From Pseudomonas alliivorans (GTDB lineage Bacteria; Pseudomonadota; Gammaproteobacteria; Pseudomonadales; Pseudomonadaceae): a stretch of DNA of 64,000 nucleotides. Shown here one piece after another: positions 35,866 through 49,299 of the stretch; position 1 is the first letter of the stretch; each line of letters begins with the position of its first letter. The notes below the pieces were generated by a model. It searched no databases, was not told the DNA's origin, and was given only the letters and a program-made list of their open reading frames with translations. The stretch is from assembly GCF_017826695.1 (NCBI RefSeq), contig NZ_JAFFZW010000001.1, positions 744,001 to 808,000 on the forward strand. Direction: 5' to 3'. Both the position numbers and the translations under genes were made by a program.

Positions 35866-36978
35866 ATGCAAAGAGTCGATCATTTATTGCCGTGGAGCAC
35901 CCTCGGCACCCAGCGCCACCTCAGCGTGTTCAGTTTCGGTGCCGGCGAGCGCAAGGCCTACATTCAGGCCAGCCTGCACGCCGATGAACTGCCGGGCATG
36001 CGCACTGCGTGGGAGCTGAAGAAACGCCTCACCGAGCTTGAGCGGCAGGGCGCGCTCAAAGGTGTCGTCGAACTGGTCCCGGTTGCCAATCCGCTGGGCC
36101 TGGGCCAGCTGTTGCAAGGCGCGCACCAGGGTCGTTTCGAGTTCGGCAGCGGCAAGAATTTCAACCGCGACTTCACTGAATTGAGCGAACCGGTTGCCGA
36201 GTTGCTGGAAGGGCAGTTGGGCGACGATCCGCGCGCCAATACCCAGTTGATTCGTCAAGCCATGAGCACAGTGCTCGAGCGTCTGCCTGCGCCGCAATGC
36301 GAGTTGCAGGGCATGCAGCGGATTCTGCTCAAGCACGCCTGCGTGGCTGACGTGGTGCTGGATCTGCACTGTGACGCCGATGCTGCGCTGCACATGTACG
36401 CCTTGCCCCAGCACTGGCCGCAGTGGCGTTCGTTGGCAGCGCACCTGAACGTCAAGGTCGGGTTGCTGGCCGAGGATTCGGGCGGCAGCTCGTTCGACGA
36501 AGCCTGTTCGCTGCCATGGCTGCGTTTATCGCGCATCTTCGCGCAGGCGCAGATTCCGCTCGCCTGTCTGGCGACCACCATCGAGCTGGGCGGTCAGGCC
36601 GACACCGGCAAGCCTGAAGCCCAGGCCCATGCCGAAGGCATTCTGGCGTTTCTGGCCGAGCAGGGTTTTATCAGTGGCGACTGGCCTCAGCCCGCGCATC
36701 AGGCTTGCGAAGGCATGCCGTTCGAAGGCACTGAGTTGCTCTACGCGCCTCACCCCGGTGTAGTGACGTTCCTGCGTGCCCCTGGTGTGTGGGTCGAGCC
36801 CGGCGAACCACTGTTCGAAGTCATCGATCCGCTGTCCGATCAGGTCAGCACCATTTACGCGAATACTGCCGGTGTGCTGTTTGCCATCGAGCGGCTTCGC
36901 TACGCTCAACCCGGTTTCTGGCTGGCCAAAGTGGCGGGGCGCACGGCGCTGCGCCAGGGACGCCTGCTCAGTGATTGA
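35866..36978 (+). CDS. aotO: Succinylglutamate desuccinylase/aspartoacylase-family protein in the aot operon
   Basis: A 370-residue zinc-carboxypeptidase-fold protein. The predicted zinc ligands are His38 and Glu41 (LHADELPG) and His168 (DLHCDAD). The C-terminal part has a biotinyl/lipoyl-like beta barrel (PGVVTFLRAPGVWVEPGEPL) common in this family. It is embedded between the permeases and the ATPase. It is not needed for transport by analogy with P. aeruginosa, and its substrate is unknown. It shares its fold with AruE in this window but is clearly diverged. Confidence 0.85.
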   Translation: MQRVDHLLPWSTLGTQRHLSVFSFGAGERKAYIQASLHADELPGMRTAWELKKRLTELERQGALKGVVELVPVANPLGLGQLLQGAHQGRFEFGSGKNFNRDFTELSEPVAELLEGQLGDDPRANTQLIRQAMSTVLERLPAPQCELQGMQRILLKHACVADVVLDLHCDADAALHMYALPQHWPQWRSLAAHLNVKVGLLAEDSGGSSFDEACSLPWLRLSRIFAQAQIPLACLATTIELGGQADTGKPEAQAHAEGILAFLAEQGFISGDWPQPAHQACEGMPFEGTELLYAPHPGVVTFLRAPGVWVEPGEPLFEVIDPLSDQVSTIYANTAGVLFAIERLRYAQPGFWLAKVAGRTALRQGRLLSD

Positions 36979-37000
36979 TCGTTCCGTGAGAAACCAAAGC

Positions 37001-37765
37001 ATGAACAAACTGGAAGTCCAGGACCTGCACAAGCGGTATGGCAGCCACGAAGTGATCAAGGGCGTGTCCCTGACGGCCAGCGCTGGCGATGTGATCAGCA
37101 TCATCGGCTCCAGCGGCTCGGGCAAAAGCACGTTCCTGCGTTGCATCAACCTGCTCGAACAGCCTCATGCGGGCAGGATCCTGCTCAACGGTGAAGAACT
37201 GAAGCTGGTCCCGAACAAGGACGGTGGCCTGAAAGCGGCGGACGGCAAGCAGCTGCAGCGCATGCGCTCGCGCCTTTCCATGGTGTTCCAGCATTTCAAT
37301 CTGTGGTCACACATGACCGCTATGCAGAACATTATCGAAGCGCCGGTGCATGTGCTGGGCGTTCCGAAGAAGGAGGCGCTGGAGAAGGCCGAGTACTACC
37401 TGGCCAAGGTCGGCGTCGGACATCGCAAGGATGCCTATCCGGGGCACATGTCCGGTGGCGAGCAGCAGCGCGTGGCAATTGCCCGTGCGCTGGCCATGGA
37501 GCCTGAAGTGATGCTGTTCGATGAGCCGACTTCGGCGCTCGATCCGGAACTGGTCGGCGATGTGCTCAAGGTCATGCAGGGGCTGGCGCAGGAAGGCCGG
37601 ACCATGGTGGTGGTGACCCACGAAATGGGCTTTGCCCGCGAAGTCTCCAACCAGTTGGTATTCCTGCATCAGGGCGTGGTGCTGGAGCGCGGCGCCCCGC
37701 GTGAGGTGCTGGCCAACCCGCAGACCGAACGCCTGCAGCAGTTTCTGTCCGGCAGCTTGAAGTGA
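37001..37765 (+). CDS. aotP: Arginine/ornithine ABC transporter ATP-binding protein
   Basis: A 254-residue HisP-type ATPase. Walker A is GSSGSGKST (36-44), the signature LSGGEQ-like region is MSGGEQQRVAIARAL and Walker B is VMLFDEPTSALDP. ATG 37001 gives MNKLEVQDLHKRYGS; a longer frame into aotO is not real. A strong terminator follows, separating it from argR. Confidence 0.94.
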   Translation: MNKLEVQDLHKRYGSHEVIKGVSLTASAGDVISIIGSSGSGKSTFLRCINLLEQPHAGRILLNGEELKLVPNKDGGLKAADGKQLQRMRSRLSMVFQHFNLWSHMTAMQNIIEAPVHVLGVPKKEALEKAEYYLAKVGVGHRKDAYPGHMSGGEQQRVAIARALAMEPEVMLFDEPTSALDPELVGDVLKVMQGLAQEGRTMVVVTHEMGFAREVSNQLVFLHQGVVLERGAPREVLANPQTERLQQFLSGSLK

Positions 37766-37770
37766 TGAGC

Positions 37771-37795
37771 GGCACCGCCCCGGCGGTGCCTTTTT
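37771..37795 (+). terminator. Intrinsic terminator after aotP
   Basis: GGCACCGCC (37771-37779) and GGCGGTGCC (37782-37790) with a two-base loop and five following T residues, immediately after the aotP stop. Confidence 0.88.
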
Positions 37796-37900
37796 GCAGT
37801 AGAACAGGGCATGCTGCGCGACACGCGACATGACCTGGAGATTCCAGATCGAGCCTGTCAATGGGCTTGGCTTTTGCGGCGATACGTATCGGATGTCCCA

Positions 37901-38884
37901 ATGACTGCCCATCGAATAGGTTTCCTTGTCTGGCCTGGCACCAAAGCCCTGACCCTGGCGCTCGCCGAGGAAGCCTTGCGCGTGGCCCAGCGCGTGCACC
38001 CTGAAGTGGTCTATGAACTGTCGTTTCTGCAGGTCGAGCCTGCCGTCGCCGATGGCGGCTGGCAGTTGCCGGGCGATCCCTGGGCCGGGCGTCTGGATGG
38101 GCTGCACAAGCTGTTTCTGCTGGCCGATGAACCTCCAGCCCCGGTTGCATCGGTGCTGGGCAGTGCGCTCAAGCAACTGGTGCGTGCCGGCTGCTCGATC
38201 GGCGGTCTGTCGGCAGGCGTTTACCCGCTGGCGCAACTCGGGCTGCTCGACGGCTATCGCGCCGCGGTCCACTGGCGCTGGCAGGACGATTTCAGTGAGC
38301 GTTTCCCGAAAGTCATCGCCACCAGTCACTTGTTCGACTGGGACCGCGACCGCCTGACGGCCTGCGGCGGCATGTCGGTGCTCGACCTTTTGCTGGCGGT
38401 GCTGTCCCGTGATCATGGTGCGGAGCTGGCGGGTGCAGTGTCCGAAGAGCTGGTGGTGGAGCGTATTCGCGAGGGCGGTGAGCGTCAGCGCATTCCGTTG
38501 CAGAATCGACTGGGCTCCAGCCATCCGAAGCTCACCCAGGCGGTGCTGCTGATGGAAGCCAATATCGAAGAGCCCCTGACCACCGATGAGATTGCCCAGC
38601 ACGTCTGCGTGTCGCGTCGTCAACTGGAGCGGATCTTCAAGCAGTACCTCAATCGCGTCCCCAGTCAGTATTACTTGGAACTGCGCCTGAACAAGGCGCG
38701 CCAGATGCTGATGCAGACCAGCAAATCGATCATCCAGATCGGCCTGTCCTGCGGTTTTTCTTCCGGGCCGCACTTCTCCAGCGCCTACCGCAACTTCTTC
38801 GGCGCCACGCCTCGTGAAGACCGCAACCAGCGACGCAGCAGCAGCCCGTTCGAGCTTTCGCCGGTCCCGGCCGAGCGCGGCTGA
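37901..38884 (+). CDS. argR: Arginine-responsive AraC-family regulator ArgR
   Basis: A 327-residue regulator with an N-terminal GATase1/DJ-1-like domain (about 1-190; RIGFLVWPGTKALTLALAEEAL) and a C-terminal AraC helix-turn-helix (about 220-310; DEIAQHVCVSRRQLERIFK and CGFSSGPHFSSAYRNFFGATP). It closely follows the P. aeruginosa ArgR sequence as I recall it; it is unrelated to E. coli ArgR. It activates arginine uptake and the aru pathway and represses biosynthesis. ATG 37901 gives the expected start MTAHRIGFLVWPG. A terminator precedes it, so it may have its own promoter besides read-through from aot. Confidence 0.93.
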   Translation: MTAHRIGFLVWPGTKALTLALAEEALRVAQRVHPEVVYELSFLQVEPAVADGGWQLPGDPWAGRLDGLHKLFLLADEPPAPVASVLGSALKQLVRAGCSIGGLSAGVYPLAQLGLLDGYRAAVHWRWQDDFSERFPKVIATSHLFDWDRDRLTACGGMSVLDLLLAVLSRDHGAELAGAVSEELVVERIREGGERQRIPLQNRLGSSHPKLTQAVLLMEANIEEPLTTDEIAQHVCVSRRQLERIFKQYLNRVPSQYYLELRLNKARQMLMQTSKSIIQIGLSCGFSSGPHFSSAYRNFFGATPREDRNQRRSSSPFELSPVPAERG

Positions 38885-38955
38885 GCGTTCAAGCATAGCC
38901 TGCCAGGGACGCACAGTTTTCTGTTGGAGGAGGGCTGTGGCGCATCAAACACCAC

Positions 38956-39046
38956 ACTGTGGGAGGCGGCTCGCCGGCGATCCGGTTTCCAAAGTGCCAT
39001 ACCTGCCACTGAATAAACCCCACCGCTGGCAAGCTGCCTCCTACAG
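38956..39046. repeat. REP/REPIN-like inverted repeat pair
   Basis: ACTGTGGGAGGCGGCTCGCC (from 38956) is mirrored by CGCTGGCAAGCTGCCTCCTA (from 39024). It is the same repeat type as at 2937-3024. Confidence 0.7.
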
Positions 39047-39131
39047 CGCCGTGAATGGTGTCCGCATCGAAACAGCGCCGGGCCAGACACCCGCCCTCAA
39101 TCGGTTTAAACTGCGCCTTTGTGACGCAATA

Positions 39132-39147
39132 TGTCGCATTGCCGAAA
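39132..39147 (+). promoter_or_regulatory. ArgR-type half-site 1 upstream of aruC
   Basis: TGTCGC (39132-39137), 8 bases, AA (39146-39147): exact fit to TGTCGC-N8-AA. Confidence 0.6.
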
Positions 39148-39177
39148 ACCTTGAAAAAACACGGTTTTGCGCTGTAA

Positions 39178-40494
<1,317 letters not shown>

Positions 40495-40509
40495 TTCAAC
40501 GCGTTATCT

Positions 40510-40545
40510 GCCGGTGTTCGCCAAGGCGGGCACCGGCCTCTTTTC
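40510..40545 (+). terminator. Partial terminator between aruC and aruF
   Basis: GCCGGTG (40510-40516) pairs with CACCGGC (40531-40537) and is followed by CTCTTTTC. It could lower expression of the downstream aru genes relative to aruC. Confidence 0.6.
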
Positions 40546-40626
40546 GGCACCCTGCGGGCATGACGTCGCGTGGTGCTTTTTTTAGTGCCGGTCGTTCCGG
40601 TCTGTGGATCTACAAGGAGTGGCACC

Positions 40627-41670
40627 ATGCTGGTGATGCGCCCCGCGCAAATGGCTGATCTGGCCGAGGTTCAACGCCTCGCCGCCGACAGCCCGATTGG
40701 TGTCACGTCCTTGCCCGACGATGCTGGCCGCCTGAGCGACAAGATCGGCTCTTCGGAGGCCTCGTTCGCCGCAGAGGTCAGTTTCAATGGCGAAGAGACC
40801 TACTTCTTCGTGCTGGAAGACAGCGAGAGCGGACAACTGGTGGGCTGTTCGGGCATCGTCGCATCGGCCGGTTACTCCGAGCCGTTCTACAGCTTTCGCA
40901 ACGAGACTTTTGTGCATGCGTCTCGCGAGCTGAAGATCCACAACAAGATTCACGTGCTGTCGCAGTGTCACGACCTCACCGGCAACAGCCTGCTGACTAG
41001 CTTTTACGTGGTGCCCGAACTGGTCGGCACGCCATGGTCGGAACTCAATTCCCGTGGCCGCCTGCTGTTCGTCGCCAGCCATCCTGAACGCTTCGCCGAC
41101 TCGGTGGTGACCGAGATCGTCGGCTACAGCGATGAAAATGGCGACTCGCCGTTCTGGGACGCCATCGGTCGCAACTTCTTCGACCTCAACTACGCCGCTG
41201 CCGAGCGCCTGTGCGGGCTGAAAAGCCGGACCTTTCTGGCCGAGCTGATGCCGCATTACCCGATCTACGTGCCGCTGCTGCCCGACGAGGCGCAGGAAGC
41301 CATGGGGCAGGTCCATCCGCGTGCGCAGATCACCTTCGACATCCTGATGCGCGAGGGCTTCGAAACCGATCACTACATCGACATTTTCGACGGTGGCCCA
41401 ACCCTGCACGCACGGGTCTCCGGCATTCGCTCGATTGCCCAGAGCCGTCTGGTGCCGGTCAAGATCGAAGCCGGTGCCAACAGCGGCAATGCCAGCGATG
41501 TCGGCCGGGGCGGGCGTTCGTATCTGGTCGCCAATGGCCTGCTTCAGGATTACCGCGCCGTACTGCTGGAGCTGGACTGGGCGCCCGGTCGCCCGGTAGT
41601 GCTGAGCCTGCAGGCCGCCGAGGCGCTGGGTGTGGGTGAAGGTGCCAGTGTGCGGATCGTGGCGGTCTGA
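40627..41670 (+). CDS. aruF: Arginine/ornithine N-succinyltransferase, alpha subunit
   Basis: A 347-residue AstA-family acyltransferase that transfers succinyl from succinyl-CoA to arginine. It has the family start MLVMRPAQMADLAEVQRLA and conserved FYSFRNETFVHASREL and FDLNYAAAERLCGL segments. ATG 40627 follows AAGGAG at 7 bases. It is paired with aruG, a paralogue directly downstream; the two form a heteromeric enzyme in P. aeruginosa. Confidence 0.92.
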   Translation: MLVMRPAQMADLAEVQRLAADSPIGVTSLPDDAGRLSDKIGSSEASFAAEVSFNGEETYFFVLEDSESGQLVGCSGIVASAGYSEPFYSFRNETFVHASRELKIHNKIHVLSQCHDLTGNSLLTSFYVVPELVGTPWSELNSRGRLLFVASHPERFADSVVTEIVGYSDENGDSPFWDAIGRNFFDLNYAAAERLCGLKSRTFLAELMPHYPIYVPLLPDEAQEAMGQVHPRAQITFDILMREGFETDHYIDIFDGGPTLHARVSGIRSIAQSRLVPVKIEAGANSGNASDVGRGGRSYLVANGLLQDYRAVLLELDWAPGRPVVLSLQAAEALGVGEGASVRIVAV

Positions 41671-41732
41671 GCCAGACCTGCGAATGCTGATAAGCGAGTT
41701 TCGAGGCTCTTGAGAGCCGCTGAGGAGATAAC

Positions 41733-44224
<2,492 letters not shown>

Positions 44225-44273
44225 CAGTGCACGTAACGATTGCTTATAAAAACAGATCCACGGAGCCTTGCCG

Positions 44274-45620
44274 ATGAAATCCTGTGAAGTGAATTTTGAC
44301 GGTCTGGTCGGGCCAACCCACAACTACGGCGGGTTGTCCTACGGTAACGTTGCGTCCCAGAGCAACAGCCAGCAATGCTCGAACCCGCGCGAGGCGGCGT
44401 TGCAAGGCCTGGCCAAAATGAAGGCTCTGATGGACCTGGGCTTCACGCAGGGTGTGCTCGCACCGCAGGAACGTCCTGACGTGGCGGGGCTGCGCCAACT
44501 GGGTTTTACCGGCACCGACCAACAGGTGATCGAGAAGGCCGCCCGGCAGGACATGCCGCTGCTGGTCGCCAGTTGCTCGGCGTCGAGCATGTGGGTCGCC
44601 AATGCGGCCACCGTCAGCCCGAGTGCCGACACGGCCGACCGCCGCGTACACTTCACGGCCGCCAACCTCAACTGCAAATACCACCGCAGCATTGAACATC
44701 CGACTACCAGCCGTGTATTGGGCGCGATGTTCGCCGATTCGCAGCACTTTGCGCATCACGCTGCCTTGCCTGCCGTCGCCCAGTTCGGCGACGAAGGGGC
44801 GGCGAACCACACGCGGTTTTGCCGGGACTACGGCGAGGCCGGGGTGGAGTTCTTCGTGTTCGGGCGCAGCGCCTTCGACACCCGTTATCCCGCGCCGCAG
44901 AAATACCCGGCCCGGCAGACGCTGGAAGCGTCGAAAGCCGTCGCACGTCTTCACGGCCTGAGCGATGAAGGTGTGGTGTACGGCCAGCAAAACCCGTCGG
45001 TGATTGATCAGGGCGTGTTCCATAACGACGTGATCGCGGTGGGTAACGGCGAGGTACTGTTCTATCACGAAGACGCGTTTCTCCACACCGAGTCGATGTT
45101 GAATGAACTCCGTGACAAGCTCGCCCGCGTCGGCGGCCAGTTAAGGGCGATCTGTGTGCCGCGTGCCGAGGTCTCGGTGTCCGATGCGGTGCGCTCTTAC
45201 CTGTTCAACAGCCAGTTATTGTCGCGCCCCGACGGCTCGATGCTGTTGATCGTGCCGCAGGAATGCCAGGCCAACGGCAGCGTCTGGAACTACCTGCAGC
45301 GCCTGATCACGGATGACGGCCCGGTAGCCGAGGTCAAGGTGTTCGACCTCAAGCAGAGCATGCAGAACGGTGGTGGTCCGGCCTGCCTGCGCTTGCGGGT
45401 TGCGCTCAATGAAACCGAGCTTGCCGCGGTCAACCCCGGCGTGATCATGACCGCGCCGCTGTACGAAACCCTCACCCAATGGGTCGACCGCCACTACCGT
45501 GATCGCATGAGCGAAAATGACCTGGCCGATCCCCGATTGCTGACCGAATGCCGAACGGCATTGGATGAACTGACGCAAATCCTTAAACTGGGCGCCGTTT
45601 ATCCTTTTCAACTCGTTTGA
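44274..45620 (+). CDS. aruB: N-succinylarginine dihydrolase
   Basis: A 448-residue AstB-family enzyme of the amidinotransferase fold. It splits succinylarginine into succinylornithine, two ammonia and CO2. The catalytic Cys371 lies in [10 protein letters not shown], with family segments [16 protein letters not shown] and [11 protein letters not shown] (catalytic His). ATG 44274 follows GGAG (44262-44265) at 8 bases; a TTG six bases upstream is less likely. Confidence 0.94.
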   Translation: MKSCEVNFDGLVGPTHNYGGLSYGNVASQSNSQQCSNPREAALQGLAKMKALMDLGFTQGVLAPQERPDVAGLRQLGFTGTDQQVIEKAARQDMPLLVASCSASSMWVANAATVSPSADTADRRVHFTAANLNCKYHRSIEHPTTSRVLGAMFADSQHFAHHAALPAVAQFGDEGAANHTRFCRDYGEAGVEFFVFGRSAFDTRYPAPQKYPARQTLEASKAVARLHGLSDEGVVYGQQNPSVIDQGVFHNDVIAVGNGEVLFYHEDAFLHTESMLNELRDKLARVGGQLRAICVPRAEVSVSDAVRSYLFNSQLLSRPDGSMLLIVPQECQANGSVWNYLQRLITDDGPVAEVKVFDLKQSMQNGGGPACLRLRVALNETELAAVNPGVIMTAPLYETLTQWVDRHYRDRMSENDLADPRLLTECRTALDELTQILKLGAVYPFQLV

Positions 45621-45679
45621 GACCTGCGCGCCGAGCCGCTGCCCGGCGCATGATTTTCCCTTTCAAGAGTACTGCGAAC

Positions 45680-45967
45680 ATGAGCGACGCCCTGCAATTA
45701 ATCCTCGAAGACACCGATGGCACCCAGCTGGAAACTTCCTGCACCCGCGTTGCCGTCATCTGGCAGGGCAAGGAATTGTGGATTCAGCAGGACGGCCGCG
45801 GCCAGTTGCTGATCGGTGTTGATGTCGAAGAAGACGACGCCGAATACGCCAACCTGCTGCTGCGTCCATTGGCCACTAATCTGGTCAGCCTGCAGCTCGA
45901 GATGGAACCGGCCGACATGGGTGCCGACGAAGACGGCCATGTGCACGGTCCTGACTGCAACCACTGA
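45680..45967 (+). CDS. Small acidic protein of the aru operon with a His/Cys-rich tail
   Basis: A 95-residue acidic protein of unknown function located between aruB and aruE, the same place as the small hypothetical gene PA0900 of P. aeruginosa. The core is beta-rich (VAVIWQGKELWIQQDGRGQLLIGV). The C-terminus, DGHVHGPDCNH, clusters three His, one Cys and three Asp/Glu residues and looks suited to binding a metal. ATG 45680 gives MSDALQLILED; a longer in-frame start at 45617 is within poor context. A role in supplying or protecting zinc for the adjacent AruE is conceivable but untested. Confidence 0.8.
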   Translation: MSDALQLILEDTDGTQLETSCTRVAVIWQGKELWIQQDGRGQLLIGVDVEEDDAEYANLLLRPLATNLVSLQLEMEPADMGADEDGHVHGPDCNH

Positions 45968-45988
45968 AACAACCCGTAAGGAAGCGCC

Positions 45989-47002
45989 ATGCTCGCTCTC
46001 GGCAAACTACTTGATTTGACCCTGGCCGGACGTGAGCCGGCGGAAAAGACTCAACTGACCGTCGAAGGCGTGCGCATGCGCTGGCTGGGCGAGGGGGCAC
46101 TGGAAGTCCGCCCGCCCGAGGCTCGTGACAACGGCACTGACCTGCTGCTGTCAGCCGGTATTCACGGCAACGAGACAGCCCCCATCGAGCTGCTTGATCA
46201 ACTGATCCGCAGTATTGCGCGCGGCGATCTGAAACCGCGTGCACGTATTCTGTTCCTGTTCGGCAACCCCGAGGCCATGCGGCGCGGCACACGGTTTGTC
46301 GAGCAGGACGTCAACCGGCTGTTCAATGGCCGTCACGAACAAAGCGGCGGCTCCGAGGCCTTGCGGGCCTGTGAGCTGGAGCGGCTGGCAGCCAGCTTCT
46401 TCAAGCTGCCGGACCGCTATCGGCTGCACTACGACCTGCACACCGCGATCCGTGGTTCGAAGATCGAGCAGTTTGCGCTGTATCCATGGAAAGAAGGCCG
46501 CAAGCATTCCCGCCGCGAACTGGCCCGTTTACGCGCTGCAGGCATGAGCGCAGTGCTGTTGCAGAACAAGCCGTCGATCGTGTTCAGCGCCTACACCTAT
46601 GATCAGTTGGGGGTTGAAGCCTTCACTCTGGAACTGGGCAAGGCCCGGCCGTTCGGTCAGAACCAGCAGGTCAATCTGGGTCCGTTGCGCGCCAGCCTGG
46701 AGCAACTGATCGAAGGCACCGAACCCGAGACGGACGACTCGCTCGACGGCCTGCAATTGTTCAGCGTGGCGCGGGAAGTGATCAAGCGCAGTGACGCCTT
46801 CAAGTTTCATCTGGCCGATGACGTCGAGAACTTCTCCCCGCTGAAAAAAGGCTTCGTGCTCGCCGAAGACGTGAGTGATTCACGCTGGGTAGTGCAGGAA
46901 GAGGGGGCCCGGATCATCTTTCCGAACCCGAAGGTGAAGAACGGCTTGCGGGCGGGGATTCTGGTCGTGCCGGTGGCAGCGGAAGGTCTTGCGTTGGGGT
47001 GA
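45989..47002 (+). CDS. aruE: Succinylglutamate desuccinylase
   Basis: A 337-residue zinc hydrolase of the AstE family that releases succinate and glutamate, the last step of arginine degradation here. Zinc ligands are His59 and Glu62 (GIHGNETAP) and His151 (DLHTAIRG). ATG 45989 follows AAGGA. It ends the aru cluster and faces guaD across 73 bases. Confidence 0.94.
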   Translation: MLALGKLLDLTLAGREPAEKTQLTVEGVRMRWLGEGALEVRPPEARDNGTDLLLSAGIHGNETAPIELLDQLIRSIARGDLKPRARILFLFGNPEAMRRGTRFVEQDVNRLFNGRHEQSGGSEALRACELERLAASFFKLPDRYRLHYDLHTAIRGSKIEQFALYPWKEGRKHSRRELARLRAAGMSAVLLQNKPSIVFSAYTYDQLGVEAFTLELGKARPFGQNQQVNLGPLRASLEQLIEGTEPETDDSLDGLQLFSVAREVIKRSDAFKFHLADDVENFSPLKKGFVLAEDVSDSRWVVQEEGARIIFPNPKVKNGLRAGILVVPVAAEGLALG

Positions 47003-47075
47003 CACGCGTTTAACTCCCGCCGGGCAAAGGCTGGCTCACTGAACGAACGCGATCCAGACAATGAGCACGTTGCAA

Positions 47076-48395
47076 TCACCCCCGCACGTGCACCCGCTCA
47101 CCCGCCGACCACGTTTCCTTGATGGCCCTGTCGTCGCCAAGGGTCATCAGCACGAACAGAATCTCCTCAATGTCCTTCGCCTGCTTCAAGCGGTAGGACA
47201 GCAATGGCGTGGCGTTGTAGTCCAGCACTACGAAGTCGGCTTCGTTGCCTGCTTTGAGGCTGCCGACCTTGTCCTCAAGGCGCAATGCCCGAGCGCCACC
47301 GAGTGTCGCCAGGTACAGCGACTTGAGCGGGCTTAACCGTGCGCCCTGCAGTTGCATCACTTTGTAAGCTTCGTTCAGCGTTTGCAGGATCGAAAAGCTG
47401 GTGCCACCCCCCACATCGGTGCCTAACCCCACGTTGACCTTGTGCTTCTCGGCCATCGGCAGGTTGAACAGGCCGCTGCCCAGAAACAGGTTCGAGGTGG
47501 GACAAAAGGCGATGGCCGAGCCGGTTTCAGCCAGTCTTGCGCACTGCTCGTCGCACAGGTGCACGCCGTGGGCAAACACCGAGCGTTCGCTCAGCAGGTT
47601 GAAGTGGTCGTAGACGTCCAGGTAGTGCTTGCTTTCAGGGAACAGCGCCTTGACCCATTCGACTTCCTGCAGGTTTTCACTGATGTGGGTCTGCATGTAC
47701 AGGCCGGGGTGTTCGCTCAGCAGTTGACCGGCCAGCGCCAGTTGCTCGGGACTGCTGGTCGGGGCGAAACGCGGTGTGACGGCATAGCTCAAACGTCCCT
47801 GGCCATGCCAGCGTTCGATCAGCGCCTTGCTGTCGGCGTAGCCTGACTCGGGGGTGTCCACCAGATAGTCCGGTGCGTTGCGGTCCATCATGACCTTGCC
47901 CGCAATCATGCGCAGGTTGAGCTGTTGCGCGGCGCTGAAGAACGCCTCGACCGACGCCTTGTGCACGCTGCCGAACACCAGCGCCGTCGTGGTGCCGTTG
48001 CGCAGCAGTTCCCTGATGAAGATATCCGCGACCTGCGCCGAATGCTCAGGATCGGCGAACTGGCGCTCGCAGGGGAAGGTGTAAGTGTTGAGCCAGTCCA
48101 GCAACTGCTCGCCGTACGCGCCGATCATGCCGGTCTGCGGCAGGTGGATGTGGGTGTCGATGAAGCCCGGGGTGATCAGGGCGTCCGGGTATTCGATCAG
48201 CTCGACATCGTCATCCAGCCTATCCAGCATGTCGCTTGCGTGACCGAGCGAAGTGATGCAGCCGTTTTCGACGACCATCAGGCCATCCGCGAAGTATTCG
48301 AAGGACGCGTCCGGCCCCACGTCGGCAGGGTCGGCAATGCTGTGGATGATGGCGGCGCGATAGGCTTTAACGGACGTAACTGAACTCATGGGCAT
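47076..48395 (-). CDS. guaD: Guanine deaminase
   Basis: A 439-residue amidohydrolase converting guanine to xanthine and ammonia. Zinc-site motifs are DTHIHLPQTG, THISENLQEV, FAHGVHL and GLGTDVGGGTS, all in the expected order; the FPCERQFADPEHSAQVA segment is typical of GuaD. Start at 48395 or 48389 (both ATG). It begins 1-2 bases after the xdhC stop, so it belongs to the xdhABC-guaD operon. Confidence 0.93.
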   Translation of the reverse strand: MPMSSVTSVKAYRAAIIHSIADPADVGPDASFEYFADGLMVVENGCITSLGHASDMLDRLDDDVELIEYPDALITPGFIDTHIHLPQTGMIGAYGEQLLDWLNTYTFPCERQFADPEHSAQVADIFIRELLRNGTTTALVFGSVHKASVEAFFSAAQQLNLRMIAGKVMMDRNAPDYLVDTPESGYADSKALIERWHGQGRLSYAVTPRFAPTSSPEQLALAGQLLSEHPGLYMQTHISENLQEVEWVKALFPESKHYLDVYDHFNLLSERSVFAHGVHLCDEQCARLAETGSAIAFCPTSNLFLGSGLFNLPMAEKHKVNVGLGTDVGGGTSFSILQTLNEAYKVMQLQGARLSPLKSLYLATLGGARALRLEDKVGSLKAGNEADFVVLDYNATPLLSYRLKQAKDIEEILFVLMTLGDDRAIKETWSAGERVHVRG

Positions 48396-48396
48396 C

Positions 48397-49236
48397 TCAT
48401 GACGACCTGCTGCGGCGCGAGGCGGGCAGCAGTTTGGCGATAGGTTGGGTGTTGGCACTTTGCTGGCCAAAGTCTGCGTTGTAGGTGGCGATGACCTCGG
48501 CGGCGATGGACACAGCGATCTCGATGGGCAGCTTGCCTTTCACCTCGGCGAGACCCATCGGGCAGCGCATGCGTTGCAGCAGGCCGGCGTCGAAACCGCG
48601 TTCACGCAGCCGGTGTTCGAACTTGACCCGCTTGGTGCGCGAACCGATCAGACCGAAATAGCCAAAATCGCCACGCTTCAGAATGGCGGCGGTCAATTCA
48701 AGGTCGAGTTGATGGTTGTGGGTCATGACGATGCAGTAACTGCCTGCGGGCAGATTCGCGACTTCATCGACCGGTTCGTCGTTGATGATCCTCGTAACGC
48801 CATCGGGCATCGATTCCGGAAATTCGTTCTCACGGGAATCGATCCAGCGTACCCGGCAGGGCAGGCTGGCCAGCAGTGGCACCAGCGCGCGACCTACATG
48901 CCCGGCACCGAATACGGCAATCTGCGCGACCGGCTCGCCCATGGGTTCGAACAGCAGCACGTTCACGCCGCCGCAGCACTGACCGAGGCTTGCGCCCAGG
49001 TTGAAGCGTTCCAGCCGGGTCTGCCGCGTGCCGCTGGCGAGCATTTCACGGGCGATCTCCATGGCCTTGTATTCCAGATGTCCGCCACCGATGGTGTCGT
49101 GGATCCGCTCGGCACTGACCACCATTTTCGAACCGGCATTGCGTGGCGTCGAACCCAGCTCCTCGATGATCGTCACCAGGACCGCCGGCTCGCCACGGGC
49201 CTGAAGATCGGCAAGGGCGCTTATCCAGTTATTCAT
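48397..49236 (-). CDS. xdhC: Xanthine dehydrogenase accessory protein XdhC
   Basis: A 279-residue XdhC/CoxI-family protein that binds molybdenum cofactor, promotes its sulfuration and inserts it into xanthine dehydrogenase. It has the N-terminal XdhC segment with EELGSTPRNAGSKM, GGGHLEYKAMEIAREML and the Rossmann part VFGAGHVGRALVPLL. ATG 49236 is chosen; a longer in-frame version adds an unlikely 20 residues. It follows xdhB by 63 bases. Confidence 0.93.
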   Translation of the reverse strand: MNNWISALADLQARGEPAVLVTIIEELGSTPRNAGSKMVVSAERIHDTIGGGHLEYKAMEIAREMLASGTRQTRLERFNLGASLGQCCGGVNVLLFEPMGEPVAQIAVFGAGHVGRALVPLLASLPCRVRWIDSRENEFPESMPDGVTRIINDEPVDEVANLPAGSYCIVMTHNHQLDLELTAAILKRGDFGYFGLIGSRTKRVKFEHRLRERGFDAGLLQRMRCPMGLAEVKGKLPIEIAVSIAAEVIATYNADFGQQSANTQPIAKLLPASRRSRSS

Positions 49237-49299
49237 GGGTGTACCCCACCGGTCCGGTGCTGAGGGTGCGCGTGCTCCGTGAGGAACCCTCATCAAGGA

